From Clostridiaceae bacterium (GTDB lineage Bacteria > Bacillota > Clostridia > Oscillospirales > Acutalibacteraceae), in contig JAEERC010000045.1 in the NCBI GenBank assembly GCA_016285645.1, forward strand, positions 1 to 64,000: DNA of 64,000 nt, written 5' to 3'. Under the pieces are notes generated by a model. That model made no database searches and was not told the origin of the DNA. It saw nothing but the letters and a program-made list of their open reading frames with translations. The translations under genes and the position numbers were made by a program. Shown here in pieces: positions 24,527-34,009 of this stretch (position 1 is its first letter; each line of letters begins with the position of its first letter).

Positions 24527-25999
24527 ATGAGTGAGAACAATTTTGAACAAAACGGGATTGAGAATAATCCCAGGCCCGTAAAAAAGCGCGGCAGAAACCG
24601 CGCCCTTAAGCCGAAAAGCAAATTCGTGAGATTCTTCACGAGAAATCACAACCGGAACCTGAAAGCGGCAATCGCGATTGTCGCTTGCTTTGTTGTGCTG
24701 TTTTTCATAAGCGCCATGCTCTACGGCAACCGCATTCTTGACAGCATAAACACCGGCAATTTTTACAAGGGCAATGTTGACGCCACCCTTGTTGATGTGG
24801 TTGACGAGGATATAAGCTACCGTTCGATGTATGACATCACGGACGCCTCGAGTTTGAACGAACTGCTCAAAAACTGGGCTACGAACGACGGCGAAAAGAT
24901 GTACAGCAAGAATGTAATAAACATTCTTCTCATCGGTGAGGACACCAACGAGGAGACCCACCGTTCGGACTCTATGATGTTAGTCTCGCTCAATAAAAAA
25001 ACAAGGAAGATAATGCTCACATCCTTCCTGCGCGACTCCTATACATATATGGACATTTCGGGCGTTGAGAGATATGACAAAATCAACCACTCCTACGCCT
25101 GGGGCGGCGCGGAAACCCTGATTGAGACAATCGAGAACGACTATAAAATCAAGATAGACAATTTCGTCACAATCGATTTCAAGGCGTTCACTAAGGCGAT
25201 AAACATTGTGGGCGGCGTGGATGTTGCCATAACCGAAAAAGAAGCGGAATATATGAACAAAACCACCCACTTCAACGATTACACAAGCGGCAGTTCCGTT
25301 CACCTTGACGGCGCCCACGCCCTGATTTTCTCGAGAATACGCTACCTTGACGGCGAGTCGGAGAGAACGGACCGCCAGAAGCTGGTTGTAAGGTCGCTTA
25401 TTTCAAAGGCGAAAACGCTCAGCCTCGCGGAGATAAACGAACTGTGCGACAAGGTGCTTCCCCTCGTTTCAACCAACCTTTCGAAAACGGATATCATAAA
25501 CCTCGCCACTCAGGCGATAACCTTCGGCTGGCTCGGCTATCCCGTATCCTCGCAGACAAAGCCCGATGAGGATCTGCGCGAGGGCGTGACGATGACAACC
25601 TCCTCCTACAGAGGACTTTTCGTGTGGGTTATCGACTATCCCGTCGCAGCCAGAAGACTGCAGGAATCCATCTACGGCTCCTCCAACATTGAAATTGACG
25701 AGGCGACTCACAAATCGGCTATTGATATGATTCACGAAAACGCCTCGCGCGACAGTTACGAATACAACGAGTACGGCGACGAGGAGGACTATTACGACTC
25801 CCGTTACTATAATTACAATTATAATTACAGATACGGCAACGAGGAGGACACCACCGAGAGATGGACCTTCAGGTGGAACCTCACAACAACAAAGGACTAT
25901 GACGACGATGATTCGGGCGGTATCATTTCGTCCATCACCGACAATCTGCCCTCAATCACCCTGCCCTCATCGGGAAACGACGAAGATGAGGAATATTGA
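24527..25999 (+). CDS. LytR-CpsA-Psr (LCP) family glycopolymer transferase
   Basis: LCP enzymes attach teichoic acids or capsule polymers to peptidoglycan outside the membrane. The 490-residue protein has a basic cytoplasmic N-terminus, one membrane helix (about residues 46-66, AIAIVACFVVLFFISAMLYG) and the LCP domain (about 125-300). Conserved motifs are LLIGEDTNEETHRSDSMMLV, SFLRDSYTY and IRYLDGESERTDRQ with the phosphate-binding Arg and Asp residues. The C-terminus is unusual: a Tyr/Asn/Asp/Glu-rich stretch near residues 410-445. The next gene begins 15 bases later, so it is co-transcribed with a surface protein. Confidence 0.92.
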   Translation: MSENNFEQNGIENNPRPVKKRGRNRALKPKSKFVRFFTRNHNRNLKAAIAIVACFVVLFFISAMLYGNRILDSINTGNFYKGNVDATLVDVVDEDISYRSMYDITDASSLNELLKNWATNDGEKMYSKNVINILLIGEDTNEETHRSDSMMLVSLNKKTRKIMLTSFLRDSYTYMDISGVERYDKINHSYAWGGAETLIETIENDYKIKIDNFVTIDFKAFTKAINIVGGVDVAITEKEAEYMNKTTHFNDYTSGSSVHLDGAHALIFSRIRYLDGESERTDRQKLVVRSLISKAKTLSLAEINELCDKVLPLVSTNLSKTDIINLATQAITFGWLGYPVSSQTKPDEDLREGVTMTTSSYRGLFVWVIDYPVAARRLQESIYGSSNIEIDEATHKSAIDMIHENASRDSYEYNEYGDEEDYYDSRYYNYNYNYRYGNEEDTTERWTFRWNLTTTKDYDDDDSGGIISSITDNLPSITLPSSGNDEDEEY

Positions 26000-26014
26000 A
26001 AAGGAGTGTAAAGT

Positions 26015-27976
26015 ATGACTGAGTTCAGACGCTTCACCGCTGCGTTCCTCGCGGCTGTTATGCTGCTGTTCTGCCTGCCCTTCGCGGCTTCGGCGGACGA
26101 GGTGAAGCCCGACTACAATGTGGTTATAAAAACGGGCAAATACGAAGGCGCCGAGTGGACGGAGTGCACCGCTTTCGCGCCGGGCGACACTGCCGACGTG
26201 CGCGTATATCTCGGCACGGATTTTGACTTCGGTTCATTCGAATCCATCTTTTTCTTTGACAAGGCGTTCTTCACCTCGCCCTACGGCACATATCATAAGG
26301 ACAATTCCGTTCTGAACCCGTACTATAACGGCAGTTCCGATGCTTACAACACCGTTCAGAGCGAGAACGCGAACATATCGAACCTTCTTGTATCCTCCGG
26401 TCAGATTACCGAGGAGGAAAGTGAGAGATACGGCTGGATTTACTCCTCATACGAGCGCTCGTTTTCCGACAACTCCATACCGCTGAACATTGAAGAGTAT
26501 TTCTATGAATTTGAACTTACCGTAAATGAGAACGCGCAGGGCGGCGGATGGGTAAAAGCCCTGCCCTCAACCTTCTATAAAACGGGCGATTCCGTGAAAT
26601 ATCTTTTCAACCCGACCAAGGCGGAAGGTTATGACGATATGTCAATCGTGTGCAACCCCGTTATCACAAACACCCACGCGGTAATCGGCGACGCGGCTTC
26701 CCCCGAAACGGTCACAATCACCTTTGACGCAAACGGCGGAACAATAACGGGCGAAGCGAGCACCGAATACAACTACGGCGCGCTTGTGACTGTGCCCGAG
26801 GTCACCGCTCCCGAAGGAGTGACCTTCCTCGGCTGGTATGACACGGATGATGTTCTTCTCGAAAACACTGATGAACTGCTTGCGCTTGAGGATGAAACAT
26901 ACAAAGCGAAATACTCCTGCACGGCGACTTTTGCAGCCGACGGCGAGGTTGTTGAAACAATCCCCTTCACCTCGGGCGACACTCAGCTTGAAAATGTTCC
27001 CGATGTTCCGCCTAAAACGGGCTATGAAGGCAAGTGGGAAGATTACACTCTCGGCAGTGAGAATATAACAGTAAACGCGCAGTACAGCGTGATTGAGTAT
27101 AAAGCGAAATTCGTAGCCGACGGCACGACCGTAGCGGAAATTCCCTTCACCGTGAACACGCAGAGCATCACGCCTCCCGCCGTTCCCGCAAAAGCGGGCT
27201 ATGAAGGCAAGTGGGAAGATTACACTCTCGGCAGTGAGAATATAACAGTAAACGCGCAATACAGCGTGATTGAGTATAAAGCGAAGTTCGTCGCGGACGG
27301 CATAGTCGTAGCGGAAATTCCCTTCACCGTGAACACGCAGAGCATCACGCCTCCCGCCGTTCCCGCAAAAGCGGGCTATAACGGCAAATGGGAAAGTTAC
27401 ACCCTCGGCACTGAGAATATAACCGTAAACGCGCAGTACACAGCGATTGAGTATAAAGCGAAATTCGTTTCCGACGGCGTGACCGTAGCGGAGATTCCTT
27501 ACACCGTGAACACGCAGAGCATCACGCCTCCCGCCGTTCCCGCAAAAGCGGGTTATGAAGGTAAGTGGGAGGATTACGCCCTCGCAATCGGCGGAATTAC
27601 CGTAAACGCAAAATACACGGTTATTTCCGCGCTCTCCGTTCCCGCGAGCGGGCAGACGGTTAATTACAGGAACAAGGTTAAAATGACCGCCGCCGCAAAC
27701 GACATTCCCGACGGATATCATGTTGCCTGGTATGACGAAAACGGAAAGGTATCCGACAGCGAAACGCTCCTGACGGGCGAACTCAGGGCGGACGCGACAT
27801 ACACCGCCAAGATTGTTGACGAGGACGGCAATGTGCTCAAAGACGCCGAAGGCAATGATGTGAGCAAATCGGTTACAATAAAGGTAAACGCCGGCTTCTT
27901 CAAACGCCTTATAGCGTTCTTCAGATGGCTGTTCTCGTTCATCACGGGCGGTCAGCCGACAGTGGTACTGAAATAA
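26015..27976 (+). CDS. Exported repeat protein with Ig module and amphipathic tail
   Basis: The 653-residue protein has a signal peptide ending AASA near residue 28 and an N-terminal domain (about 30-225) of unknown family. An InlB-type repeat opens VTITFDANGGTITGEAS near residue 231, followed by about four 59-residue repeats, each with a GYEGKWEDYTLGSENITVNA-like stretch. An Ig-like module (about 536-625) precedes the tail FFKRLIAFFRWLFSFITG. No LPXTG motif is present. Co-transcription with the LCP gene suggests a cell-wall-related role, which is inference. RBS aaaaggagtg is strong. Confidence 0.88.
   Translation: MTEFRRFTAAFLAAVMLLFCLPFAASADEVKPDYNVVIKTGKYEGAEWTECTAFAPGDTADVRVYLGTDFDFGSFESIFFFDKAFFTSPYGTYHKDNSVLNPYYNGSSDAYNTVQSENANISNLLVSSGQITEEESERYGWIYSSYERSFSDNSIPLNIEEYFYEFELTVNENAQGGGWVKALPSTFYKTGDSVKYLFNPTKAEGYDDMSIVCNPVITNTHAVIGDAASPETVTITFDANGGTITGEASTEYNYGALVTVPEVTAPEGVTFLGWYDTDDVLLENTDELLALEDETYKAKYSCTATFAADGEVVETIPFTSGDTQLENVPDVPPKTGYEGKWEDYTLGSENITVNAQYSVIEYKAKFVADGTTVAEIPFTVNTQSITPPAVPAKAGYEGKWEDYTLGSENITVNAQYSVIEYKAKFVADGIVVAEIPFTVNTQSITPPAVPAKAGYNGKWESYTLGTENITVNAQYTAIEYKAKFVSDGVTVAEIPYTVNTQSITPPAVPAKAGYEGKWEDYALAIGGITVNAKYTVISALSVPASGQTVNYRNKVKMTAAANDIPDGYHVAWYDENGKVSDSETLLTGELRADATYTAKIVDEDGNVLKDAEGNDVSKSVTIKVNAGFFKRLIAFFRWLFSFITGGQPTVVLK
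27088..27620 (+). repeat. 177-bp tandem coding repeats
   Basis: Near-identical 177-bp units (59 codons) start at about 27091, 27268 and 27445. The first two differ at only a few positions. Their in-frame length means that recombination would change copy number without breaking the gene. Confidence 0.9.
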
Positions 27977-27992
27977 GAAATTGACAGCAATC

Positions 27993-28028
27993 AAGCCCCG
28001 CACGGTTTAAAACTGTGCGGGGCTTCTT
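27993..28028. terminator. Bidirectional terminator between two convergent surface-protein genes
   Basis: AAGCCCCGCAC-loop-GTGCGGGGCTT is an 11-bp stem with a 11-base loop. It is followed by a T-rich tail on the plus strand and lies 23 bases from the minus-strand stop. Confidence 0.85.
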
Positions 28029-28050
28029 CATTATATTTATAATGTTTTAT

Positions 28051-31000
28051 TTAAAAGGCAAACGAGAAAACTTTTCTGATAACCGCGATTAAGCGCCAGA
28101 GCCAGGAGATGTTGAGGCGGTTCGCTATGAAGCTTACGAGTCTGCCGAGAAGCGAGGCGGCGTCGTTTGCCGCTTCGGAGTTCTTTTCAATGGCGAAGTT
28201 GTCAACTCTTTCTGCTTTGCCGTCCTTTACTGTGTAGGCGTCAAAATAGAGCATATCGCCGTCTGTGCGCACCGAAACAAACATCGGGGCGTCGGGGGTG
28301 AATTTAACCTCGGCGTCGGGGAAGGAGGAATCCTCTTTCTCCGCGTGGGATCTCTTTACGCCGCCCGAGCCGGGAACCACATAGACGGTGCCCTGAGGAT
28401 TGATCTTTGCCGTGTAGTCAAGCCCGTTGTAGGAAACGGTCTTTTCCTTTGCGCTTATTTCAACGCCGCCGCTTATTGCGCCGCTTCGCCAGTAAACGCA
28501 TTCCCTGCCCTGAAGAACAAGGTCAACGCCGAGGCGTGAAAGCAGGGGCGAGAGCTGGGCTCTTACGCCCTTTACATCCTTGTCGCCGCTGTGGGCGCCG
28601 TTTGAGTAAATCGCGTTGGGAATAACGGCTATCTTCCATTTCGCATCGGAGGAGGAGATATCCTCCTCAATCCATTCAAGCTGCTCCGCGCTGAGTTTTT
28701 TGTTCTCAACATCGTTTGTGTTTATGACCGTGAAATGGATGTTGCCGTAATCGTATGAGTAGTAAACGCCTGTTTCGGAATCAGATGCGGTTGCGGGCAA
28801 GCTGAAGTTTTCGGCAACATAGCCGCCCGCCTTTTCCCTGCTGCCCGAAGAGGGCATAAAGAATTTGTTTGAGAAAAATTCCGAATTGACATTCAAAAGG
28901 TCTCTCCAGTGGTGGCTGTTTTTGGCGAGAGTTACCTGATTGCCGGCGGATACGATGAAGTTTGCTTCGGGCACGGTGTCAAACGCCGCTTTGAATGTGT
29001 CGTTCACAACGCCGTAGTGGGTCGGGTTCTGACCCTGAATGTCGGCTACCGCTATGAATGCGGCTTTGTCGCTGTCGTAATCGACCTCAATAACTCCCGG
29101 CTCGCTCCACCATCCGCGCGAGGCATCGCCCACGCGGTAGGAGTATTTGCCGCTCTCTGTGAAATTGACCGTCACGCAATGTCTTGTATATTCCTTTTCA
29201 AAATCGAGGAAGGCGATTATGCCGAGATCGGCGCCGGGATAACTGATAAACGTGCTGTCGGTATGCGATGAAACCGAGTCTATTCCGTATTCGGTGCCGT
29301 TTTCAAAATCGGGGTTTTCGCTGTAGTTTACAATCTGGATATCGGTGCCCGTCACGCTGTATTTTGTAAGCCAGGTGATATCCGCGCCGACCGGGCTTCC
29401 GCTCATTGTTATCGCTATATTTGAGGGCAGGCGGTAATTTTCAACCGTCGCCTCGACATCCTCGGGACCCGAGTATGTTATGGCGTAGGAACCGTCCGCC
29501 TGACGCATCGGGTTGTGGTCGATAACAAGGGTGCTGACCATCCAGCTTATTGTGTGACCCCACGCCTGGAACTGGCTGTCAACAAAGAACTCGTCGCCTA
29601 TGAGCGTGTCGAGTATATTGTCAAGTGACGAATATTTATCGGGCACAAGCGCTATGCCGAGCACGGAATTCACAAGGTTGAGAAGACTGTTGTCGCCGCC
29701 GAGAAGAGCGGTTGAAACCGCCTGTAAAATATCGCCCGTGAGAGCGAGCAGTGTGCCGTCCGGGAAGAGTTCGCCGGGGTTGAAATCGATGTTCGCGAGA
29801 ATCTCGTTTTTGACGAGATCTTCAACCACCGTTTCGCGCAGGAGGGCGAAGAATTCCTTCGCAAGCTCGCCGCTCTCAAATTTCGCGAGCACATCCTGAA
29901 CCATCGGGTCATCCTCGCCTATCTCGTCGCCGCCGTAATAGGCGAGAAGCATCATCTGGCCGAAATCGTCGAGAGTGGTCGGCCCCGTCGCGTTGCCGTG
30001 ACCCGACTGCTCGTAGAAGAGGGTGCAGGGCTTGTCGCTGAGTTCAAACGAAAGAAGCTTGTGAAGAATGGTTCTGACAAACTCCAGGCAGTAGTCGGGA
30101 TCGTTTATGTATCTCTCGTCAATCTGTTTTCCGATATCCTTTATCAAGCCCATAAGGTTCTGGCTGACGGTGAGTATTTCCACATCGCCGAGCGCCAGAC
30201 CGTTTGTGCCGAGGGCGTCAACAATAATCTTTTCGAGGTCTATGTTCTTTTCTTTGAGGAAGCCGAGAAGTCCGCCCGCCGCCTGAATCTGCGGGAAGTA
30301 GCTTTCAACAAGGCCGTCAACCGCGGAATAAGCGAAATCCTCAATGGTCTCGCCGAAGGTCATATCGTAGGAATTTGTGTATTTGAACGGCTGCTCATAA
30401 GTTATGGTCTCGCCGTTTCTCTCATAGGACAGCGGAGTGAGTTCATCGATGTCGTGGCTTACCATATTCATTGAGAAGTCACCGTCTGAATATGTGAACT
30501 CCGCGATTCTCATCATATTGGGATAACCCGTGATGGTGGATGAGAGCAGGTCGGTTATCCTCTCGCCGTTGTCGTTTACATAGGAAGCCGTGTCGTGCGA
30601 GTGAAGGTGACCCGTGAAGGCGTAGTGAATACCCGCGTCGGCGTAGGTGTCGCAGACATATTCCCAGTTGTCTATGACGAAGGCGAAGAAGGTCGCCTCC
30701 TCAATATCCATATGCTGAACGAGGTTGTGGTGCTGCATAAGGATTATCTGCAAGCCGTTGTCGTTGGCGTACTGCGCCTGCTCCTTTATCCAGTCCATAA
30801 GGTCGTCGCCTATCATACCGTCGGTAAGGTGCTCGTTTTTCTCCGAGCCGTTGTCGGCGGAATACTTGTTTGAGTCAACGGCGATGAGCATATAGTCATC
30901 GTTTAACTTCCACGAATAGGAGAGATATCCGCCGTAGTTGCCCGCCGCGGGCTTGAAGCGCGAAACGCAGCCGGGGTCGCTCTCGTCATAGCCGAAGTCC

Positions 31001-31506
31001 TTATACAGGATTTCAAAATCGGTCGGCTCGGTTATTCTGGCGGGAACGGCTTTTTCGCCCGTGTAGTCTGTGGCGTTGCTGTTTCTTATATCGTGGTTGC
31101 CGGGCACAACAAACACGGGAATATCGGTCTCCGCCTCAAAAGCGGCGAATTTTTCCGCCATCTGTTTATGGGATTCATACTCGCCGTCCTTCGTGATATC
31201 ACCCGGGATGAGCACGAAGGCGCTGTTGTTGCGCTTTGCCTCCTCAAGATAATGCTCCGAGAGGTCGAAGGCATTGTCCAGAATGGAGTTCGCAAGCTCC
31301 ATCTGGCGGTGGGTGGTTCGCAGATAAACCTGCCAGGCGGGGCTGTTGTAATCGTAGAGATTATCCGCGAGGTAGTGCATGTCCGAGAACACGGAGAAGG
31401 TTATTGTTGAACTCGCGGCGCTCGCGAACAGCGGGACACAGGAGAGTACCAGCGTAAGCGCTGTGAATACGCAGAGCCCTTTTATGAATTTCGAGTAGCG
31501 TTTCAT
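28051..31506 (-). CDS. Exported double metallophosphoesterase with degenerate second domain
   Basis: The 1151-residue protein has a signal peptide (ends FASA near residue 30). The first calcineurin-like domain is intact: D42-x-H44 (SDMHY), G102-D103 (PGDITKDGE), G136-N-H-D (PGNHDIRN), H259/H260 and G299-H-L-H (TGHLHSHD). A long helical and beta middle region follows. The second phosphoesterase-like domain (about 810-1075) has DIQGQNP, SAGNQVTLA, PSSGSREKAGGY and LQGRECVYWRSG where active enzymes have D-x-H, GD, GNHD and GHxH, so it has probably lost its metals. The end SWLWRLIAVIRKVFSFAF is an amphipathic tail. Substrate is unknown. It follows the GH3 gene by 12 bases. Confidence 0.87.
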   Translation of the reverse strand: MKRYSKFIKGLCVFTALTLVLSCVPLFASAASSTITFSVFSDMHYLADNLYDYNSPAWQVYLRTTHRQMELANSILDNAFDLSEHYLEEAKRNNSAFVLIPGDITKDGEYESHKQMAEKFAAFEAETDIPVFVVPGNHDIRNSNATDYTGEKAVPARITEPTDFEILYKDFGYDESDPGCVSRFKPAAGNYGGYLSYSWKLNDDYMLIAVDSNKYSADNGSEKNEHLTDGMIGDDLMDWIKEQAQYANDNGLQIILMQHHNLVQHMDIEEATFFAFVIDNWEYVCDTYADAGIHYAFTGHLHSHDTASYVNDNGERITDLLSSTITGYPNMMRIAEFTYSDGDFSMNMVSHDIDELTPLSYERNGETITYEQPFKYTNSYDMTFGETIEDFAYSAVDGLVESYFPQIQAAGGLLGFLKEKNIDLEKIIVDALGTNGLALGDVEILTVSQNLMGLIKDIGKQIDERYINDPDYCLEFVRTILHKLLSFELSDKPCTLFYEQSGHGNATGPTTLDDFGQMMLLAYYGGDEIGEDDPMVQDVLAKFESGELAKEFFALLRETVVEDLVKNEILANIDFNPGELFPDGTLLALTGDILQAVSTALLGGDNSLLNLVNSVLGIALVPDKYSSLDNILDTLIGDEFFVDSQFQAWGHTISWMVSTLVIDHNPMRQADGSYAITYSGPEDVEATVENYRLPSNIAITMSGSPVGADITWLTKYSVTGTDIQIVNYSENPDFENGTEYGIDSVSSHTDSTFISYPGADLGIIAFLDFEKEYTRHCVTVNFTESGKYSYRVGDASRGWWSEPGVIEVDYDSDKAAFIAVADIQGQNPTHYGVVNDTFKAAFDTVPEANFIVSAGNQVTLAKNSHHWRDLLNVNSEFFSNKFFMPSSGSREKAGGYVAENFSLPATASDSETGVYYSYDYGNIHFTVINTNDVENKKLSAEQLEWIEEDISSSDAKWKIAVIPNAIYSNGAHSGDKDVKGVRAQLSPLLSRLGVDLVLQGRECVYWRSGAISGGVEISAKEKTVSYNGLDYTAKINPQGTVYVVPGSGGVKRSHAEKEDSSFPDAEVKFTPDAPMFVSVRTDGDMLYFDAYTVKDGKAERVDNFAIEKNSEAANDAASLLGRLVSFIANRLNISWLWRLIAVIRKVFSFAF

Positions 31507-31518
31507 TCTTTCTGCTCC

Positions 31519-33978
31519 TTAAATCTGTTTCATAAGGGGTCCGATGCCCTTTAACGCCCTGGGAATGTCGGAGAGAATCATCCTGAGACCCTTGCCGGGC
31601 TTGTCGCCGTTTAAGATTCTCAGAAGACCGTCAGCCATCTTTTCGCTGAATACGCCGCCGGACATTGACATAAAGTTGCGTATGGGAGTCTGGGTGGCTA
31701 TGCCCACCGCGAAATCGGCGCCCGGACCTTTGACAAAGAGCGGAATCATTTTATGCATTGTGTTGTTGAGTCTGCCGCCCCATTTTGTGTAGGAAGCGGT
31801 CTCAAAACTGTCAACCACTGTAAGAGGAGTGCTTCTGTCTCTCTCAACAGGGGGAATCTCCCTGCCGAGCACGGCTGTGAACTGATCGTCGGGAACGGAC
31901 TGAACCTTGCCCGTGTAGTAAAGAGGAGCGCTCTCGCGGTAATCGGGAATCTCGCAGGCAGCGGCGCTCACATTCACGCAGGCGTCAAGGCGGATATCCG
32001 CGCTCGAGGCGCCCACACAGATTTCAAATTCGCCGCTTTCAACGCACCAGTCGTTTGTGATTGTGTTGAAGAACGCGAAAGCCCTGCGGTCCAGTTTAAG
32101 CGAAACTTCCTTCTCCTCGCCGGGGTTCAGGGTGACTTTCGCGAAGCCCTTGAGTTCCTTCACGGGGCGAAAAACAGTGCTCTCCTTATCGCCCACATAG
32201 AGCTGGGCTATTTCGCTGCCCGCGACAGAGCCGGTGTTTTTAATTTTGAACGAAACGGTCAGGGTGTCGTTTTCATCCATTTCGTTTTTGTCAAGTTTAA
32301 GGTCGGAATATTCGAATGTTGTGTATGAGAGGCCGTAGCCGAAGGGATAGCGCACCTTCGCCTGCGCCTTTTCGTAATATCTGTAGCCGATGTAAATCGA
32401 TTCCCTGTATTCAACGGTCGCGATGTTGCCGGGGAAGTTGTTGAACGAGGGGTTGTCCTCAAGTTTTTCGGGATAGGTTTCGGCGAGTTTGCCGCAGGGA
32501 TTCACATTGCCGAGAAGGATGTCGACAACGGCGCCCGCGCCCGCCTGACCGCCCAGGTAGGAGTTGAGAATGGCGCAGATTGAATCGTTATCCCAGTCAA
32601 ACTCAACGGGAGCGCCGCCCGCGAGAACAACAACAATATTCTTATTGACGGCGGACACCGCTTCAACAAGCTGGGTGTGCGCCTCGGGAATCTTCATATG
32701 TCTGCGGTCGAAGCCCTCGGATTCATAGTCCTCCGTAAGACCGATGAACAGCAGAACAGTGTCGGCGTTTTTCGCCGCCTCAACCGCTTCGGCTATGTGG
32801 GCGGGGTTCTTCTTTGCCTTTGCGAGTGTGCGCTCATATCCCTGCGCGTAGGTGACGGACACGCCCGCGGAAGCGAGCAGATCGTAGGCGTTATCGAGGT
32901 GGGTGGGGTTAATCTGTGATGAGCCCGCGCCCTGATATCTCGGCGCTTTCGCCATTTCGCCGATAACCGCGATTTTCTTTGATTTGTCAAGGGGAAGGAT
33001 GCCGTTGTTTTTGAGAAGAACCATCGACTGCTCGGCGACTCTCTTCGCGAGCTCGTGATCCTTTTCCTCGTCGAACTCGAAGCCCTCTTTTTCGGCTTTT
33101 TCGGCGCCGTCGGACGCTTTTTTGATGAGTTCAAGAATTTTGAGAACCCTCTCGTTGAGGAGATCCTCGCTGATTTCGCCCGCTTCTATAGCGGCGAGTA
33201 TTTTCTTAGTGCCCATACCGCTTGACGAGGGCATTTCAATATCGTTGCCCGCGGCGAGACCCATTACTCTGTTGTTCGCCGCGCCCCAGTCGGTGACGAT
33301 GGCGCCCTCAAAGCCCCAGGTATCGCGAAGAATTTCCGTCTGGGTGTGGGCGTTTTCGGAGCCGAACGTGCCGTTTATTTTGTTGTATGAATTCATAACC
33401 GTCCAGGGCTGCGCCTTTTTGACGGCTGTTTCAAACGCGGGAAGATATATTTCGCGCAGGGCTCTCTCGTCAACAACGCTGTCGCCGTTCATACGGCGGG
33501 ATTCCTGGTCGTTGGCGCAGAAGTGCTTGAGGGATGTGCCGACTCCCCTCGACTGCACGCCGTTTATAAACGCAGCGGCAAGTTCGCCCGCGAGCAGAGG
33601 ATCCTCGGAGAAATACTCAAAGTTGCGCCCGCAGAGAGGTGAGCGCTTCATATTGACGCCGGGTCCCAGAAGCACGCCGACTTTTTCTTTAAGGCATTTG
33701 CCGCCGAGCGCCTTGCCCATTTCGCCCAGCAGTCCGGTATCCCACGAGCAGGCGGTGGTTGCCGCCGTGGGGAAGCAGATTGCCGGTATGCTGGCAACAA
33801 GACTTGAGCCTTTTTTGTCGTAATCCTTTTTGCGAAGTCCGTGAGGGCCGTCGCACACCATTATTTCGGGAATGCCGAGACGCTCCAGCCCTTTGAGGTG
33901 CCAGAAATCTCTGCCGTCGCACATTGCCGCCTTCTCCTCGAGAGTCATCTGAGCAAGTAATTCCTTGGGGTCTTTCAT
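31519..33978 (-). CDS. Glycoside hydrolase family 3 beta-glucosidase-type enzyme
   Basis: Hydrolyses terminal beta-linked sugars from oligosaccharides. The 819-residue protein has no signal peptide, so it should act inside the cell on imported sugars. The GH3 N-terminal barrel contains GPGVNMKRSPLCGRNFEYFS and the catalytic-nucleophile motif AIVTDWGAANNRVMGLAAGN. The second alpha/beta domain (SMVLLKNNGILPLDKSKKIA) and a fibronectin-III-like domain (GSEIAQLYVGDKES) follow. It probably shares a transcript with rmuC upstream and the metallophosphoesterase downstream. Exact specificity is not decidable. Confidence 0.93.
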   Translation of the reverse strand: MKDPKELLAQMTLEEKAAMCDGRDFWHLKGLERLGIPEIMVCDGPHGLRKKDYDKKGSSLVASIPAICFPTAATTACSWDTGLLGEMGKALGGKCLKEKVGVLLGPGVNMKRSPLCGRNFEYFSEDPLLAGELAAAFINGVQSRGVGTSLKHFCANDQESRRMNGDSVVDERALREIYLPAFETAVKKAQPWTVMNSYNKINGTFGSENAHTQTEILRDTWGFEGAIVTDWGAANNRVMGLAAGNDIEMPSSSGMGTKKILAAIEAGEISEDLLNERVLKILELIKKASDGAEKAEKEGFEFDEEKDHELAKRVAEQSMVLLKNNGILPLDKSKKIAVIGEMAKAPRYQGAGSSQINPTHLDNAYDLLASAGVSVTYAQGYERTLAKAKKNPAHIAEAVEAAKNADTVLLFIGLTEDYESEGFDRRHMKIPEAHTQLVEAVSAVNKNIVVVLAGGAPVEFDWDNDSICAILNSYLGGQAGAGAVVDILLGNVNPCGKLAETYPEKLEDNPSFNNFPGNIATVEYRESIYIGYRYYEKAQAKVRYPFGYGLSYTTFEYSDLKLDKNEMDENDTLTVSFKIKNTGSVAGSEIAQLYVGDKESTVFRPVKELKGFAKVTLNPGEEKEVSLKLDRRAFAFFNTITNDWCVESGEFEICVGASSADIRLDACVNVSAAACEIPDYRESAPLYYTGKVQSVPDDQFTAVLGREIPPVERDRSTPLTVVDSFETASYTKWGGRLNNTMHKMIPLFVKGPGADFAVGIATQTPIRNFMSMSGGVFSEKMADGLLRILNGDKPGKGLRMILSDIPRALKGIGPLMKQI

Positions 33979-34009
33979 CGTTTATCCTCCTGATTATATT
34001 TTCTCATTA

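Noticed and set aside
27088-27620. Regular repeats considered as a CRISPR array
   Set aside because: The repeats are 177 bp, contiguous, in frame and protein-coding, with no unique spacers.
26642-28003. A 453-codon open frame on the minus strand opposite the repeat protein
   Set aside because: It mirrors the 177-bp repeats of the real gene, gives no domain, and crosses the terminator.
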